From Verrucomicrobiales bacterium (GTDB lineage Bacteria; Verrucomicrobiota; Verrucomicrobiia; Verrucomicrobiales; DEV007), in the NCBI GenBank assembly GCA_029213265.1, contig JARGNG010000009.1, positions 114,048 through 157,172 of the forward strand: a stretch of DNA of 43,125 nt. The letters are read 5' to 3'. The notes below the pieces were generated by a model, which had not been told where the DNA came from, did no database searches, and was given only the letters and a program-made list of their open reading frames with translations. This document shows positions 41,002-43,125 of the stretch, piece after piece; the first letter of the stretch is position 1, and each line of letters starts with the position of its first letter. The translations under genes were made by a program, and so were the position numbers.

Positions 41002-41976
41002 ATGGCACGCGAAAAGAAGCCCCCCGCCCCACGCAGCATCCTTGTCGGAGACTTTTTTACCCGGCATAAAAAGGAGCTGTCCATGAAGCTTGTCAGCACG
41101 GACGCGGGCTTCAACCGGGAAATCCTCGAACCGACGATCAATCGCCCCGGTCTCGCCCTGAGCGGCTTTTACAAGTATTTCGCTCTTCACCGACTTCAGG
41201 TGATCGGTCTCGCGGAGCGTTCCTACCTCCGGCATTTGAGCGAAACCAACGCAGAGCAGCGGTTTTCCGATCTGTGCTCGCACCGGATCCCCTGCATTGT
41301 CGTGAGTCGCAATCAGGAGCTCCCCGAAAGAATGCTCGATATCGCGAACGAAGCGGGAGTTTCCGTTCTCCAGACCTCGATGGTCACGATGAACTATATC
41401 AATGCCGCAACGGTTCGTCTCGACTGGGAGTTCGCCCCCACGACCACCGAACACGGATGTATGATCGATGTCATGGGAATTGGAATTCTCATCAAGGGCG
41501 ACAGCGGGACCGGAAAAAGTGAGACTGTGCTTTCCCTGTTGAGACGTGGCGCCAGCCTCGTCGCTGACGACATGGTTCGAATCCGGAATATCGAAGATCG
41601 GGAACTGATCGGTACGGCTCCGGAACTCGGACGGAGCTACATGGAAGTGAGAGGACTGGGAATTATCAACGTAGCGGCTCTCTTCGGCGTGGGAACGTTC
41701 CGGACGGAGAAGCGCCTTGATCTCTGTGTTACCCTTCGGCGCGAGGAAGAATTGAACGACATGGAGCGCGTCGGCCTCGACCGCGAGTCCATCGATGTTC
41801 TCGGTATGGAAGTCCCTCACATTGAGCTTCCCGTAGCCCCCGGCCGGGATATGGCGCAATTGATTGAAGTAGCGGCTCTTGATCAGAAATTGAAGGCGCT
41901 TGGCCACGATTCTGCTGTGGAATTTAACAAGAAACTATTGAAAAGGATGCGGGACCAACGTAAGTCTGTGGTTTGA
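41002..41976 (+). CDS. hprK: HPr kinase/phosphorylase
   Basis: HprK phosphorylates HPr on Ser46 and removes the phosphate again, linking carbon or energy state to the PTS. The 324-residue protein has the P-loop GDSGTGKS at 166-173, preceded by MIDVMGIGILIK, and the family signature EVRGLGIINVAALFG near 214-228. The N-terminal domain (about 1-130) matches Firmicutes-type HprK. It lies 55 bases before ptsH, followed by ptsI, giving the order kinase, HPr, Enzyme I. Confidence 0.96.
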   Translation: MAREKKPPAPRSILVGDFFTRHKKELSMKLVSTDAGFNREILEPTINRPGLALSGFYKYFALHRLQVIGLAERSYLRHLSETNAEQRFSDLCSHRIPCIVVSRNQELPERMLDIANEAGVSVLQTSMVTMNYINAATVRLDWEFAPTTTEHGCMIDVMGIGILIKGDSGTGKSETVLSLLRRGASLVADDMVRIRNIEDRELIGTAPELGRSYMEVRGLGIINVAALFGVGTFRTEKRLDLCVTLRREEELNDMERVGLDRESIDVLGMEVPHIELPVAPGRDMAQLIEVAALDQKLKALGHDSAVEFNKKLLKRMRDQRKSVV

Positions 41977-42031
41977 ACTGCAATTCCGAAGTGAGTCCTG
42001 CGTTCGTAATTTCCCCGAACTAATCAATCCA

Positions 42032-42301
42032 ATGCCCAGCTGCGAACTGACTATTCCAAACGAGGAGGGCCTTCACGCCCGACCCGCCGCGAAGTTCGTA
42101 AAGCTGGCTAATCGTTTCCCCTGTGAAATCTGGGTGGAAAAGGACGACGAGGAAATCAACGGGAAGAGCATCATGGGGCTGATGATGCTTGCCGCTGCCA
42201 AAGGATCCGTGATCACCGTATCCGCCGAAGGAGACGGGGCGGAGGACGCTCTTGCGAAGATTTCCAACCTCGTAAACAGCGGTTTCGAAGCCGATATTTG
42301 A
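42032..42301 (+). CDS. ptsH: Phosphocarrier protein HPr
   Basis: The 89-residue protein has both regulatory residues: His15 in GLHARPA, phosphorylated by Enzyme I, and Ser46 in GKSIMGLM, the target of HprK. Length and pattern are those of HPr. Keeping Ser46 supports a working HprK circuit. It sits between hprK and ptsI and no Enzyme II gene is in the window. Confidence 0.97.
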   Translation: MPSCELTIPNEEGLHARPAAKFVKLANRFPCEIWVEKDDEEINGKSIMGLMMLAAAKGSVITVSAEGDGAEDALAKISNLVNSGFEADI

Positions 42302-42401
42302 GTGTTTTTTCATCGGTGTGGAACTGCCGGAGAAGTTTCTTTCCGTATTTCACGGGAAATCATAAGATTTGGTCTCTCCGATCGTTAAGAGAGCGTTATC
42401 A

Positions 42402-43125
42402 ATGACTGAAACGGACCGTAAAAACGAGATTCGCCTCGAGGGTATCGGCGTCTCCCAGGGAGTTGCCTGGGGACCTGCTGAGATCGTCGGGAAAGCTCTT
42501 GAGGAGCCGGATCACACCACGATCACCCGCAAGGATGTCGAAACGGAAAAGGCGCGATTTTCTCTCGCTCTGATTGCGACGAGGGATCAGATCATCGAGC
42601 TCCAACAGGAAATCACGGACGATGATGGCGAAAACCACGCCGGCATTTTTGATGCGCACCTGCTTCTCCTCGAAGACTCCACCGTTCTGAATGAAGTGCT
42701 TCGGGTTTGCGAATCCCAGCTTCGCTCGATCGAATGGTCTTACTACTCAGTGGTGAAGCGCTACATCGATTCCCTCCGCAAGATCTCGGACCCCTATCTC
42801 CGCGAGCGGGCTGTCGATATCGAAGATGTCGCCAAACGGGTTCTTAAGAACCTGCGATGGAGCGACGGTAGTGCGGATGGTCCGGAAGAAGGACGTAGTC
42901 TCATGGCCAACACTGCCATCGTATTGGCCCACGACCTGACCCCGTCCGACACGGTTGGATTGGATCGCACGCGGGTGAAAGGCTTCGCGACAGAAATGGG
43001 AAGTTCCACATCCCATACCGCCATCATGGCGCGATCGCTGAATATTCCGGCCGTGGTCGCCCTTCATCAGCTTCCCGAGTGCGAAGCGGGTGATACGGTT
43101 CTGATCGACGGATACCACGGGCTTG
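42402..43125 (+). CDS. ptsI: Phosphoenolpyruvate-protein phosphotransferase, Enzyme I (partial)
   Basis: The gene starts at the ATG at 42402 and is cut by the window end after about 241 codons. The product begins with the Enzyme I N-domain (IRLEGIGVSQGVAWGPA) and helical HPr-binding region, and reaches the active-site His205 in GSSTSHTAIMARSLNIPAVV. The C-terminal PEP-binding domain lies outside. Enzyme I transfers phosphate from PEP to HPr His15. It completes the hprK-ptsH-ptsI set. Confidence 0.95.
   Translation, partial: MTETDRKNEIRLEGIGVSQGVAWGPAEIVGKALEEPDHTTITRKDVETEKARFSLALIATRDQIIELQQEITDDDGENHAGIFDAHLLLLEDSTVLNEVLRVCESQLRSIEWSYYSVVKRYIDSLRKISDPYLRERAVDIEDVAKRVLKNLRWSDGSADGPEEGRSLMANTAIVLAHDLTPSDTVGLDRTRVKGFATEMGSSTSHTAIMARSLNIPAVVALHQLPECEAGDTVLIDGYHGL

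Noticed and set aside
40897..41907. 336-residue minus-strand frame opposite hprK
   Set aside because: It is antisense to the conserved kinase and begins and ends without signals; no family is seen.
42302..42401. Hairpins between ptsH and ptsI as a terminator or riboswitch
   Set aside because: Only short imperfect stems (TTTCCGT with ACGGGAAA, bulged) are present, without a T run or a known riboswitch core.

Overview
The window looks like an ordinary chromosomal stretch of a Gram-negative bacterium, most likely a member of the Verrucomicrobiota. This is inference from gene content: an HprK-HPr-Enzyme I cluster, a phosphate-selective-type outer-membrane porin, DUF1080 and DUF1460 secreted proteins, an LptF/LptG-type permease, small secreted proteins and weak Shine-Dalgarno sequences. 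It is moderately GC-rich. I see no rRNA, tRNA, CRISPR array, prophage or transposase gene.

Layout. 1-174 is a tandem array of REP-like palindromes arranged head to head, running into the ribosome site of a fused two-domain ABC permease (194-1888). After a small secreted protein come acs (2528-4498) and rpsU with its own promoter and a structured leader (4531-4864). A minus-strand pair of unknown genes, the first Roadblock-like, follows (4974-5788), then pgsA and der. 8004-9733 holds two minus-strand genes, a secreted hypothetical and an MBL-fold hydrolase. 9921-12810 is a tight three-gene cassette: FkbM methyltransferase, FAD monooxygenase, SAM methyltransferase. A fused siroheme-decarboxylase-like protein then precedes gatC and gatA (12950-15835).

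15885-21628 is a minus-strand block: an ankyrin-repeat/L,D-transpeptidase fusion, lipA, mtnA and a prepilin peptidase with a soluble insert. 21812-27337 carries glnS, a DUF1080 protein, a truncated haemoglobin, a degenerate CPBP-type membrane protein, a Tat-type DUF1460 amidase-like protein and a small membrane protein. The tail of that last gene overlaps an opposite-strand gene that follows an LptF/G permease (27239-29706). 29805-32905 contains the most unusual protein, a DUF455 ferritin-like oxygenase domain fused to an ATP-grasp ligase domain, then a serine protease with PDZ. The minus strand next has ppk1, a PAP2 phosphatase, a sugar isomerase and an alpha/beta hydrolase (32913-38291).

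The right end holds a periplasmic beta-carbonic anhydrase, a major porin preceded by repeated TGTCACA operator-like sites, and hprK-ptsH-ptsI, with ptsI running off the end. The PTS proteins have no Enzyme II here and probably form a regulatory phosphorelay.

Best candidates for undescribed biology are the DUF455-ATP-grasp fusion, the covarying REP/BIME array, the FkbM/FAD/methyltransferase cassette, the ankyrin-L,D-transpeptidase fusion and the single-chain AhbA/AhbB-like protein.
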